A stretch of 64,000 bases of DNA from Paguma larvata (Eukaryota > Chordata > Mammalia > Carnivora > Viverridae), in assembly GCA_030068075.1 (NCBI GenBank), contig CM057830.1, positions 22,600,247 through 22,664,246 of the forward strand, given 5' to 3'. A model generated the notes under the pieces. It had not been told where the DNA came from. It made no database searches and saw nothing but the letters and a program-made list of their open reading frames with translations. The position numbers and the translations under genes are program-made. Positions 55,335 through 64,000 of the stretch are shown here, piece by piece; position 1 is the first letter of the stretch, and each line of letters begins with the position of its first letter.

Positions 55335-55815
55335 AGGCATTTTCCATTCCAACATAGTTCTGTTTAAACTGGACACAATCAACGTTTGTAGATTCATTAC
55401 CTGCCACTTTCACCTACTCGTACACTTTATACACATTCAGACTTACCAACCCACCATGATTTAAACCTATTATACTTTTTCCCATTGGTCATGTCCTTCA
55501 CGCTGTTGGTTTTTCCCTTGTCTGTATTCATTTCTCATTTAGATAATATCTGCTTATTCATTAAGATTCTGTTCAAATGTCTCTTCTTCTCTATAATCTC
55601 TTTTACCCTGTTGAGGTTGTCCTCTAACCCTGCAGTGTTTCCAGATCGCACGGTTCATACTTCTATTGCTGTACCCATCCCATTTTATTTTAGTTGCTCA
55701 TTTATGAATTCCTAAGTTACTTCTTGAGAAGAGAGCACTTATCTTCTTACTTTCTCTTATACAACACGAGTGTCCCTTTGTGCATGCTCATAAATTCTTG
55801 CTGAATGAGTCAATT
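55335..55815 (+). mobile_element. L2 LINE 3' end, sense
   Basis: AAGATTCTGTTCAAATGTCT (L2 GGTCTCTGCTCAAATGTCACC), TTGAGGTTGTCCTCTAACCC, CATCCCATTTTATTTTAG, AGAAGAGAGCACTTATC, GTCCCTTTGTGCATGCTCAT and AAATTCTTGCTGAATGAGTC (TTGTTGAATGAATG end) give a convincing 3' L2. Confidence 0.75.
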
Positions 55816-56649
55816 CTGTACCCATCTCAACTCAGTGCAGGCGGGCAATTGCATTACAAAATATACACCACTTTTATTGGTAAATCACTTTAAAAAATTA
55901 AACCGAAGTATATTCTTGTTAATTGAAGGTGCAGTTTTGCTTGTGCTGGAATAGTGGAGAATTGGCTATTGCTAAGATTTATTTCCTGCAAAAATACCAC
56001 AACTCTCTATTTGCAATTTTTTCCAATACAACTCATCATGTTGGTTGCAAAGAACACCTTAATTCTGGCCTTGGGTAGACCACATATGCTTGATTGGATC
56101 TTTTATGGTTAGGTTCCCAGTCTTAAGGCTGGACTTGTGATTCTTCATTAGTTCTATTCTGCTCTGTTGATGCTAGTTCTGTATTTGGCTCATTTGTGAA
56201 AATTATAAAAGTTTTCTTACAAATATTCACCTTGTAAATTGACAGTTTCTCTGTAATTTTGTAGATCTGTCAGTCCAGATTTCTTGCTTCATAATGACCA
56301 TAGTAATTAAGACTTAAAAAATCATTTACCTGAGTTAAGACTACCCTCTGGTTAATTAATTAAAGGGATATATTGTGTGTCTATTTTATGCACATTATTT
56401 CGATAAGATGAACCAAGTACTTGCCCTGTTTTTGAGAAGTGTATAATGTATCCTTTGGTGTATTGTGTCCAAAGGAACAAAGAAAGCAAATGTTAATTTT
56501 TAAAAGTTAAAGGAGACCTCTCTGGAGAGAATTCATATTTGTTTTATGGTTGTGCTGTAATCAGTGAGTTAATCACTTTACACTTAAACAGAAATTTCTT
56601 GAGGCCTATTAGAGGCCTGTAGAAAGGGCCAGGTGTTCAGTATAAATTG
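55816..56649. other. unannotated stretch
   Basis: Unique-looking sequence, no gene or nameable repeat. Confidence 0.4.
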
Positions 56650-56895
56650 GTGTGATGTGGTTACATATGTTGGCACCAGAGTCAGAGCTGGCTGTGACTC
56701 CTGGTTTTTACACAGGCTGGCTGTGTGATACCTGCAAGTTAATGGAACTCTCTGAGCTTACTTTTTGGCATATCTAAAGTGTAAATAGAGTAGTATGTAT
56801 TTCAAAGAGATTTCATAATAATTAAATAAGATAATGTAAACCTAGAATAGTATACTGCACTGGATAAACATTAAGTTTAGAGTACTTATTAAGGG
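56650..56895 (+). repeat. MIR, sense
   Basis: GGCACCAGAGTCAGAGCTGG, CTGTGACTCCTGGTTTTTAC, GGCTGGCTGTGTGATACC, TAATGGAACTCTCTGAGC, TATCTAAAGTGTAAATAGAG and ATTAAATAAGATAATGTAAA cover nearly the full MIR. Confidence 0.8.
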
Positions 56896-57049
56896 TAGTT
56901 TTCAATAAATATCACATTAATAAATGAAAGATAAACATAGACATTACTGTGATATTTTCCATCTCTTTTCTTGGATTTTTTGGCACAGTTAGAAAAACTG
57001 AACTCTACTTCGGGGTTTAGCTAAAGAAAACTATCAAAATCTGATAATT

Positions 57050-57290
57050 GTAAATCGTGAATTAATGTTACCTTTCGTGCTACTGCTGCTACTACTACTA
57101 TCATTTTTATAGCATTTATTTATATTTAAATGGAATTTTTCATTACCTCTTTTCATCCTTAGAGCAATTCCTGTGAGGAATGGTGTTATTTTTCTTGCTT
57201 TATAAATGAAGAGAGTAATACACAGAGGGATTAAGAGACTTGATCTTTGCCATTTGGCTTGTAAGTGGCAGCTCATTCGTGCAAATCAGG
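57050..57290 (-). repeat. MIR, antisense
   Basis: CCTTAGAGCAATTCCTGTGA, GGAATGGTGTTATTTTTCTTG, TAAATGAAGAGAGTAATACAC, AGAGGGATTAAGAGACTTG and TGGCTTGTAAGTGGCAG are reversed MIR landmarks in order. A GCTACTGCTGCTACTACTAC run lies at its left end. Confidence 0.75.
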
Positions 57291-57756
57291 CATACTTACT
57301 CTGGTGCTTTCTGCCTGTCCTCCCTAATTGTTGGCTAGTTTAAAATTGGAGAATGATCAGCTTCTTTATGTAATATAATATGGATATAGTATATTTATAT
57401 GCAGAGGAGTATAGGGAGTCATAGGCCATACTACCAGTCTAAGTGTTTGTGTTTGTATAGATATAAATGTAGGTAAATAAACACATGGAATGAGCATGCA
57501 CATTTTAAATGCATGTAATGTGGAATGTGAAAGTTTTCTATATCACCTCAAAGTACCTTTTATTTATAAATATTTAACCATAAATGTGAAGTTAATTTGT
57601 ATTCAAGAAAATTATGTCCTCATACCTTAAATTTTTAAAATAAGTTGTGTTGTCATCTAGCCAATGCCCAACTCTTCAATTTTATGCCCTACCACTTGCT
57701 TCCCTGTCTGAACTCACAGAGTGATTCAGTTCTATAGAAGTATTGTGGTTAATCTT

Positions 57757-57947
57757 GGGATACCTGGGTGGCTCAGTTGGTTGAGTGTCCCATCTCTTGA
57801 TTTCAGAAGTTTATGCCATGATCCCAGGGTCATGGAATTGAACCCCATGTTGGGCTCTATGCAGAGCATGGAGCCTACTTGTGATTCTCTCTATCCCTTT
57901 TCCCCTTTCCCCTGCTCACACACTTTCTCTAAAATAATAATAAAAGG
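57757..57947 (+). mobile_element. older tRNA-Lys SINE, sense
   Basis: GGGATACCTGGGTGGCTCAG, CCATCTCTTGATTTCAG, ATGATCCCAGGGTCATGG, GAACCCCATGTTGGGCTC, a CATGGAGCCTACTTGTG segment, then AAAATAATAATAAAAGG. Target duplications TATTGTGGTTAATCTT (57741-57756) and TATTGAGGTTAATCTT (57948-57963) differ at one base. Confidence 0.94.
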
Positions 57948-59110
57948 TATTGAGGTTAATCTTTATTTCATATTGGTGCATCTTCTGTGATAATCACTTT
58001 CCCGATTGTCCTGGGGAATCCGAGGTTATCTTTGAGGATAATGAATGGGTTGTCTCTTCTGTGGAGCCTTTTTTGAACTCTCTAGATTGAACACTTCCTG
58101 AACCCCATGATACTTTAATTGTCCTGTCACATTAAATGGCATTGATCTAAATTGTTTTGGCATTACTCAATCCTGGCCCAAAACCTGGCCCAAATTTGAG
58201 AACAATAAATATTTGAATGGAGCTCAAAAGATTTAGGATATGAGTCTTTGGGATTTGCTGAAGGAAAATTGAAAGATAAAGAAGAAAAATTGAGTAGCTT
58301 TCTAATTGATTGTCTTCTTCCAACTCCGAAGTGTTTATTCAGTCGGTATATATTCATCAAGGCCTATTAAGTGCTTTCTTACCAGTAGGGATTCAGCAGT
58401 AAACAAAGTAGACAACAATTTTACCTTCATGGAGGCCATATTCTATATAAAGAGATACTTGAGAAAGACTGGAAGGAGATAAGGACTAGAGACATGAGGA
58501 AGTCTCAATGAAGAGCATCTCAGACAAAGATAATAACAGTGCTAAGGCAATGAGGAATTAATATGCCTGGCATGTTCAAGGAAGAGCTGGGAGATCAAAG
58601 TGGCTGGGCCAAAATGATGGATGGTTGAGGAATAGATAAAAGGTCAGAAAGGTCATATAAGATCTTGTAGGTTAAAGGAATGCTAGTTAATATGACTAAA
58701 AGAGGAAGTGAGTAGAACATTTTGAAAATGGCATATCATTATCTGACTTAATATTCTTAAAGTATAACTTTGGCTTTATGTTGAGAATAAACTGAGGTAT
58801 GGGAGTCTGTAAGGTTAAGTAGAGGTACAGGGCAGAGAATAGGGATACCCGTTTTGAATCCATTAAATAGTTTAGGCAAGAAAAGATAATGGCTTGATCC
58901 AGGGTGGTAGCAGTGGAGGTTATGAGAAGTCTTTGGGGATGTGGATATATTTTAAAGATTGGACAGAGTTTGCTGAGAGGTTATATGTTGGGGTTGAAAG
59001 AAGAGAAAGAGTCAAGGAAGAATATAGGAATTTTGATTTGAACATTTGAGAGGATAGGGTTGTCATTAACTGATGGGAAAAACTCTAGGAGAAATAGGTT
59101 TGGGAGAAGG

Positions 59111-59330
59111 GGTCCTTAGCAAAATACTTCTGTAAAGAGCCAAATACTAAATATTTAGGCTTCACCAGCCAAAAGGTCTTTTGCAACTACACAACTCTGC
59201 TCTTTTTGCAGAAATCAGCCACAGATATCAGGTAAGCAAAATAAACATAACCATGTTCCACTAAAACTCTGTTTACAAAAAGAGGTGTCAGACATGATTT
59301 GGTTCACAAGCTGTAGTTTGCAGATCCCTG
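59111..59330 (+). mobile_element. hAT-type miniature DNA transposon inside L2
   Basis: ACTTCTGTAAAGAGCCAAAT, ACTAAATATTTAGGCTTCAC, TTTGCAACTACACAACTCTG, ATGTTCCACTAAAACTCTG, TTTACAAAAAGAGGTG and CTGTAGTTTGCAGATCCCTG. These match the same mammalian hAT miniature family as 36128-36340, in the other orientation (TCTGTAAAGGGCCAGATAG...GTAGTTTGCCGACCCCTG). Confidence 0.8.
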
Positions 59331-59543
59331 TTTAAGAAGCGAAATAAAGTGTTTTAAGGAGGCAGGAGTTAGTGATTGTATCAAATACTGCTGGTATTTG
59401 GTAGCCTTTAGTGACATCAACAAGATCAGTTTCAGGAAATGTTGGGAGTGAAAGCCTATGTGAAAGAAATAATTGGGTCAAGAGAAAATTGAGGAGAGGA
59501 ATTGGAGGTAATAACTGCTAGCTTTTTTTTTAAGTTTCACTTT

Positions 59544-59768
59544 TTTTTTTTAAATTTTTTTTAACATTTATTTATTTTTGAGAGACATAGAGACAGAGTA
59601 TGAGCAGGGGAAGGGCAGAGAGAGAGGGAGACACAGAATCTAAAGAAGCAGGCTCCAGGCTCTGAGCTGTCACCACAGAGCCCGACGCGGGGCTCGAACT
59701 CACAGACTGTGAGATCATGACCTGAGCCGAAGTCGGCTGCCCAACCAACTGAGCCACCCAGGCGCCCC
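59544..59768 (-). mobile_element. young tRNA-Lys SINE, antisense
   Basis: Near-consensus felid copy: TTTATTTATTTTTGAGAGAC, AGCAGGCTCCAGGCTCTGAG, CCCGACGCGGGGCTCGAACTC, GAGCCGAAGTCGGCTGCCC and GCCACCCAGGCGCCCC. CpGs are largely intact. The target duplication TTAAGTTTCACTTT is perfect (59530-59543 and 59769-59782). It inserted into the antisense L2 and is among the most recent insertions in the window. Confidence 0.97.
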
Positions 59769-60198
59769 TTAAGTTTCACTTTTAAGGAGAACAAAGAAAT
59801 GGGCCTATAGACTGTGGGTTGGAAGTAGACTTAAGAGAGGCTGTTTTTAAGATGGGTAAAGAATAGCATAGAATGCTCATGAGAATGATCAAGAAGAGAG
59901 GGAGAAATTGGTAATGCAGGAGAGAGTGGGGCGAATTGATGGAGCCACATCCTTGTGTAGGCAAGAAGGAATGGAATCCAGAGCACATGAGATGTGGCCT
60001 GTAATACGAACACACACTGGCGATCCACAGTGTTGGGCACTGGTTCAGGCATGTGGGCAGATGTGATGGAGGCTTGGGAGCAGTTTTCTACTGCTTGCAG
60101 CAGTTTTCTCAGATAAATGAGAATCAGTGTCCTAAACTGAGAATCAAATGGATCTCTTGGTGGTGTGAAGAAGAAGAGAATAAAATAGTCATGAAGAC

Positions 60199-60370
60199 GG
60201 GGTTTCTTAAACTTAGCTTCACATTAGAATTACCTGAGGGAGCCTTTAAAAATTCCAAAGCCTAAATTACAACCATAACCAGTTAACTCAGAATCCTAGA
60301 GCGATGTCTGTCTTTAAGACTTCTTAAAAATTACTTAATATGTAGGTCAATTTGAGAACCACTGATCTAG
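60199..60370 (+). mobile_element. MER5A-like hAT miniature transposon inside L2
   Basis: GGGTTTCTTAAACTTAGCTTC, ACATTAGAATTACCTGAGGG, AGCCTTTAAAAATTCC, TTAACTCAGAATCCTAGAG and TTTGAGAACCACTGATC match MER5A end to end. The ends GGTTTCTTAAAC and TTGAGAACC are near-inverted. L2 sequence resumes colinearly on the right. Confidence 0.85.
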
Positions 60371-60960
60371 GAGTACAGGAGAAGGTGTCAACTAAGAAAT
60401 ATAGTAAGATTGCTGGGTCATGCTAGGAGCTAACTTGAAGTTAGTAGCCATGAATTTAAAATGAGACTAGTCAGAATAATTTCAAGCTTTCTTCCTCAAG
60501 ACTCAACATTGTGAGATTGAGCAAAGAGTGAATGGAGGGTTGGCTGTAGCTGGGGTTTCAGATTTATTAGGTGAGTACCAGAAGTGAGAGTGGGCAATGG
60601 GACTGGAGGGTGTATGCAATAAAGTGATTATAGTGATAAATCATGGAGTTTATACTTGATAGGAAGAGAGATGAGAAAAAAGGGCATGAGAGATAGTGAA
60701 AAGCCAGTAGAATGAATGGATTGCAGGGCACGGTGCCATCCAAGAATTGTTGAAATAGAGGTACTAGACAGAGTCAGCTGGAAACTTAGCAGGTATAGTT
60801 AGAAAGTGTGATACTTAAAGCTGAGCCTATGACAAAAAGTAGGCAATGACCATGGGGTCAAGAGGCCAAGTCAGAGTGCAGAACAAGATCTATGGAGTCA
60901 AAGAGTAAAGTGAATTACTAGGCCAAAATGGTGAGAGAATTGTTTTTAATGGATACTGAA

Positions 60961-62774
60961 AGTATTATAAATTAAAACAAGAATAATATATTGGAAATAG
61001 TGACTATGAGGCAGGAAGTTGACATTGTCAGGGAAAAAGAGAGTGTCATACTCAATTGATAGTTCCTCACTGTCCTCATTTGATGGGAACTGTTTCCTCT
61101 TCACATGTTTTGAACAGTGAGACAACAGGAATTTTCTTGTACCTCATTCAGGATACTTTCTCGTGTAGCCAGGTATTAACAGTTTCCTTTTTGCCCTATT
61201 TTATGCCGGCTATTAGTGATTCACTGATTTCTAAGGGTAATTGTGTCATCATTGCTTTTTAGACTTAAAGATAGAATATGCATTCATTGTTTGGGGAGAG
61301 GCAATTTTTCTTCTTGAAAGAATATACCTCTTAGCTACAAGGTTGGTCCAGCAATACTAATAGAATTACTTTCCATGGAGAATACGTTTTCTTTATCTTG
61401 GTCTCACTTTTAACATTAACCTTAATTTGACAGCAAAATCAGCCATCCTAAAGCAAAAAGAAAATAATTATGTTTCTGAAAACAGGAAGTCATAAAAAAA
61501 TTACCAGTACACTGAATATGTATTTCAGTCTCCTGGGTAACAAGTTTGTTGTGATGGAGGTTGTTTTTGTTTTCCCCTTGGTCAGTGCAACATGTTATGG
61601 AGAAAATGCAGCGTGTTGATAAAAAGCCTATTAAGTGTTTGTAAAGTTGAAAATACCTGAAGCTCTAATCCGCCACATCAAATGGTAAATGATTCCCTGC
61701 AGTAAAGTTCTCTGTGTTCCAAATTCAGCACAACTGACCGATGGATATTTTTCAATCATTCCTGAAATTATAGTGCACTAGAACATTGTGAATACTTGAG
61801 GTATAGACTACAAGTGTTCATCTTTCTGTGTCTGAAATAGCAGAGCCTTTGAGCTAAGACTCAATGTGAATTACTACCTCTCTCTACATCAGTCACTAAA
61901 CATGCAAATCATCTCCATTCCCACAAGAGCAATGACTGATTCATTGAGACATAATGACTCTCTGTCACTTGGAGGGAATTCTCCTCTGCCATATTGAGTC
62001 CTTTACACAGACTATTTCACATGAACAGACCAGTATCTCTTCCACTCCAGTTTTCTTACCTCTTCAAATCGATGTTGTTTCTTCACATCTTTATGGATTA
62101 ATGCATAAAGCACATCTTTATGGATTAATCTAGATCATACTCTTGCTCCACTAAATGTTACACACCAGTCTTAGGCAGTCATATGTATGTATCAAGTCAA
62201 AAGTTTGTTAACGTGTATAGTTTATTATAATCATTTAGTGCTATGTTCTCTATTTAAAGTACCCTACCTATATTAATCTCATTTCTGAAATGCCTTTTTC
62301 ACAGAAGTGCATTATTAACTCTTGAAACCTACAGTTGGCCTTTCCTAGCATAGAGATCATGAATCTCACTCCCTGCACCCTCTGCCTCGTGGCCCATTTA
62401 TGATGACTGTACTTGGTTTATAGATTTGACTTGTTAAGTGAAATACTCTATAGCAAGAATTTTCTGTCAAGAGAGGATTTGTAGTTGGATTGAGGACAGA
62501 TGCATAACTGAGTCACCTAGGTATTTTCTTTTCTTCTTTTTCTGCATTATACACATTCCTTATTTCCAACTCACCCCACAGAGCTGCTAATTTTCAGGGA
62601 TCAGGTATCTGAAATCTGATAAAATTGTGCTCAGCCCAGTGTGTCAGGTGGAATGAGCTGGCTGTCTAGTAGACTTGACAAGAGGCTGGGTACACTTTTC
62701 ATTCATCATGCCATGTCCCTCAAAGGAGAACCCCTTATTAACACTGATTGCAAACAATTGGCAGTTGCAATCAT
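60961..62774. other. unannotated stretch
   Basis: Unique-looking sequence. No gene, RNA or nameable repeat. A local direct repeat (CACATCTTTATGGATTAAT) occurs twice at about 62084-62128, and a few low-complexity tracts are present. Confidence 0.45.
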
Positions 62775-62930
62775 GAATTTTTAATGAATACATCTGAAAA
62801 GAATCCTTAAATAATGTAAAAAATCTCCCTATGTTTTGTTTTGCTTTTTTACAGACAAGGAAATTGAAGCAGTTCTCTTCCAAGACTCATAATCCAATAC
62901 TTTTTCTGTCATACTGCTTCTCAAATAATG
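62775..62930 (-). repeat. MIR fragment, antisense
   Basis: TTTTTACAGACAAGGAAATT followed by GAAGCAGTTCTCTTCC and CAAGACTCATAATCC corresponds to reversed MIR (ATTTTACAGATGAGGAAACTGAGGC...). The rest is decayed. Confidence 0.5.
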
Positions 62931-63839
62931 ATTTGCTGATTACTAGCTGTTTGTGAAAAAAAAACTTTATTAAAGCTTTTAATATATTTAAGGATGTGGT
63001 TCCTCCCTCAAGTCACTTAACATCTAGTTGGCAAGATAATGCAAACCATATGTGCCTCTCTTACCTTCCTTAGCACGATGTCCATGTTGCATGATGTTCT
63101 ATACTGTACTTCCTTACCTCCTCCTTAAAGCTTTTTCTTCCTGTTCACCTCCTAAATGTGTTAAGAGTGTAGATCTTTCTTCTTCCCAGTGGTGAAATAG
63201 GACCTGACCCAGAGTCAGTGTTCAGTGCTGTTAGGAGAAGGACCAAAGGCAAACCTGAACCTTCTTCCTTGTGTGTATGCTCTTCACGAATTTTGAAGTA
63301 CCCTAACTCAGCCCTCAATTTTTTTTTCCAGTTCTTGAAACTACTAATTGTTTGAGGCCCAACAGTAGTGCCATCTCCATTACATAGCTACATCTCTATT
63401 TTGCTTGCTTCACTCCCCAAATTGCTCTCCCATGGACTGCTTTTGGGTTTCCTCCTAGCTCCTGTTCCTGTCTTATCCCATCCTATTTGTGTCTATGCAT
63501 TAAACAGTTACTGAAAACTCACAACACATTAGGCTCTGAAAAGAACTGAGGGATAAAGCAAGTATCCCACTAATTTGAGAGCTCTTCTCTATTTTTCTCA
63601 AGAACTAATCAGTTAAACAAAATTTGATTGGCATATAGAGGGTGTCTGGTTTCTCTTTAAGTTTCAGTGTTCCAAATACAACAGGTTCAGTGAAGGGGCT
63701 GTGTATCCCTTGCCTACTTAGATTTCTAGTTGTTTTCTAATAGTGCTAACTCTTTGCTGGAATTTATGCTTTTCGTTAGGTCCTCTGGGAAGCCTGCTGT
63801 AATAATTTCTGAGAAAGCTCTTTGGGAATCAACCCATGA
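62931..63839. other. unannotated stretch
   Basis: Unique-looking, apart from a possible antisense L2 terminus at about 63505-63600 (ACACATTAGGCTCTGAAAAG, ACTGAGGGATAAAGC). No gene supported. Confidence 0.4.
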
Positions 63840-64000
63840 GCTCTGAAATCAAAACTTGTCTTCAGTCTTAAGATTTTCTTATTTATAATACAGGGATAAT
63901 CATAGGTACCTCCCTTATGGAGTTGAGAGAATTAACAGAGTCATTACATGTAAAGCACTTAGAATTCAGGAAGCACTCATTAAATATTATTATTCATATG
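63840..64000 (+). repeat. MIR, sense, runs to window end
   Basis: AAGATTTTCTTATTTATAAT, ACAGGGATAATCATAGGTAC, CTCCCTTATGGAGTTGAG, AGAATTAACAGAGTCATTAC, ATGTAAAGCACTTAGAATTC and AGCACTCATTAAATATT give the MIR 3' half in good order. Confidence 0.85.

Larger units (their letters stand above)
58325..60960 (-). mobile_element. long antisense L2 LINE, about 2 kb net
   Basis: On the + strand the reversed L2 can be followed from its 3' end (GTAAACAAAGTAGACAACA, TTACCTTCATGGAGGCC) through ATCTTGTAGGTTAAAGG, CTTTGGCTTTATGTTGAG, GGCTTGATCCAGGGTGGTAG, GATATATTTTAAAGATTGG, AGTGATTGTATCAAATACTG, GACATCAACAAGATCAGTTT, GGAGAGAGTGGGGCGAATTG, TCATGCTAGGAGCTAACTTG and GAATTTAAAATGAGACTAGT. The coding strand is therefore minus (reverse transcriptase and C-terminal part of ORF2), with many frame breaks. 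Three later elements interrupt it: 59111-59330, 59544-59768 and 60199-60370. Confidence 0.88.

Overview
This window is mammalian nuclear DNA, AT-rich and non-coding in character, with no prokaryotic gene structure. It most likely comes from a feliform carnivore (a cat or close relative). The main evidence is about 22 copies of a tRNA-Lys-derived carnivore SINE. Its head reads roughly GCCTGGGTGGCTCAG, it has a CT-rich middle and an AATAAA-rich A tail, and the sequence is of the felid type rather than the dog SINEC_Cf type. The L1 3' ends are also carnivore-like. Family names here come from memory of consensus sequences, not from a database search.

Layout. 1-7,100: a repeat-dense stretch with seven SINEs, ancient L1, L2 and MIR pieces, a MER5A-like DNA transposon and one candidate coding exon on the + strand (3808-3915). 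7,100-14,000: mostly unique sequence with L1 3' ends near 10.5-11.4 kb, a hAT-type miniature element near 13.7 kb and a weak exon-like interval at 7265-7314. 14,000-17,600: a sense L2 LINE broken up by SINEs and a possible LTR fragment. 17,600-21,400: mostly unique, very AT-rich. 21,400-23,300: a long antisense L1 ORF2 and 3' UTR, followed by a palindromic AT block. 24,000-35,000: largely unique, with scattered MIR, L2 and SINE copies, including a SINE inside a SINE near 33.1 kb. 35,000-49,000: SINEs, MIRs, antisense L1 and MER20, plus three unusual events: a tiny L1 insertion with a perfect 20-bp target duplication, a composite GC-rich SINE at 42.4-42.85 kb, and a SINE deletion filled with a copy of nearby sequence. 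49,000-58,000: mostly unique, with a 91-92-bp tandem duplication, MIRs and a sense L2. 58,300-60,960: a long antisense L2 carrying three later insertions (hAT-type element, MER5A, young SINE). 61,000-64,000: mostly unique, ending in a MIR.

The window is best read as intron or intergenic DNA. The only interval with convincing exon character is 3808-3915. It encodes 36 residues between plausible splice sites and I could not assign it to a gene. All other open reading frames are short and lie in repeats or chance-open sequence. I found no rRNA, functional tRNA, CRISPR array, CpG island or complete gene, and no convincing novel system. The most unusual structures are the composite SINE, the templated filler inside a SINE, and a perfect hairpin with 15-bp arms at 1399-1431.
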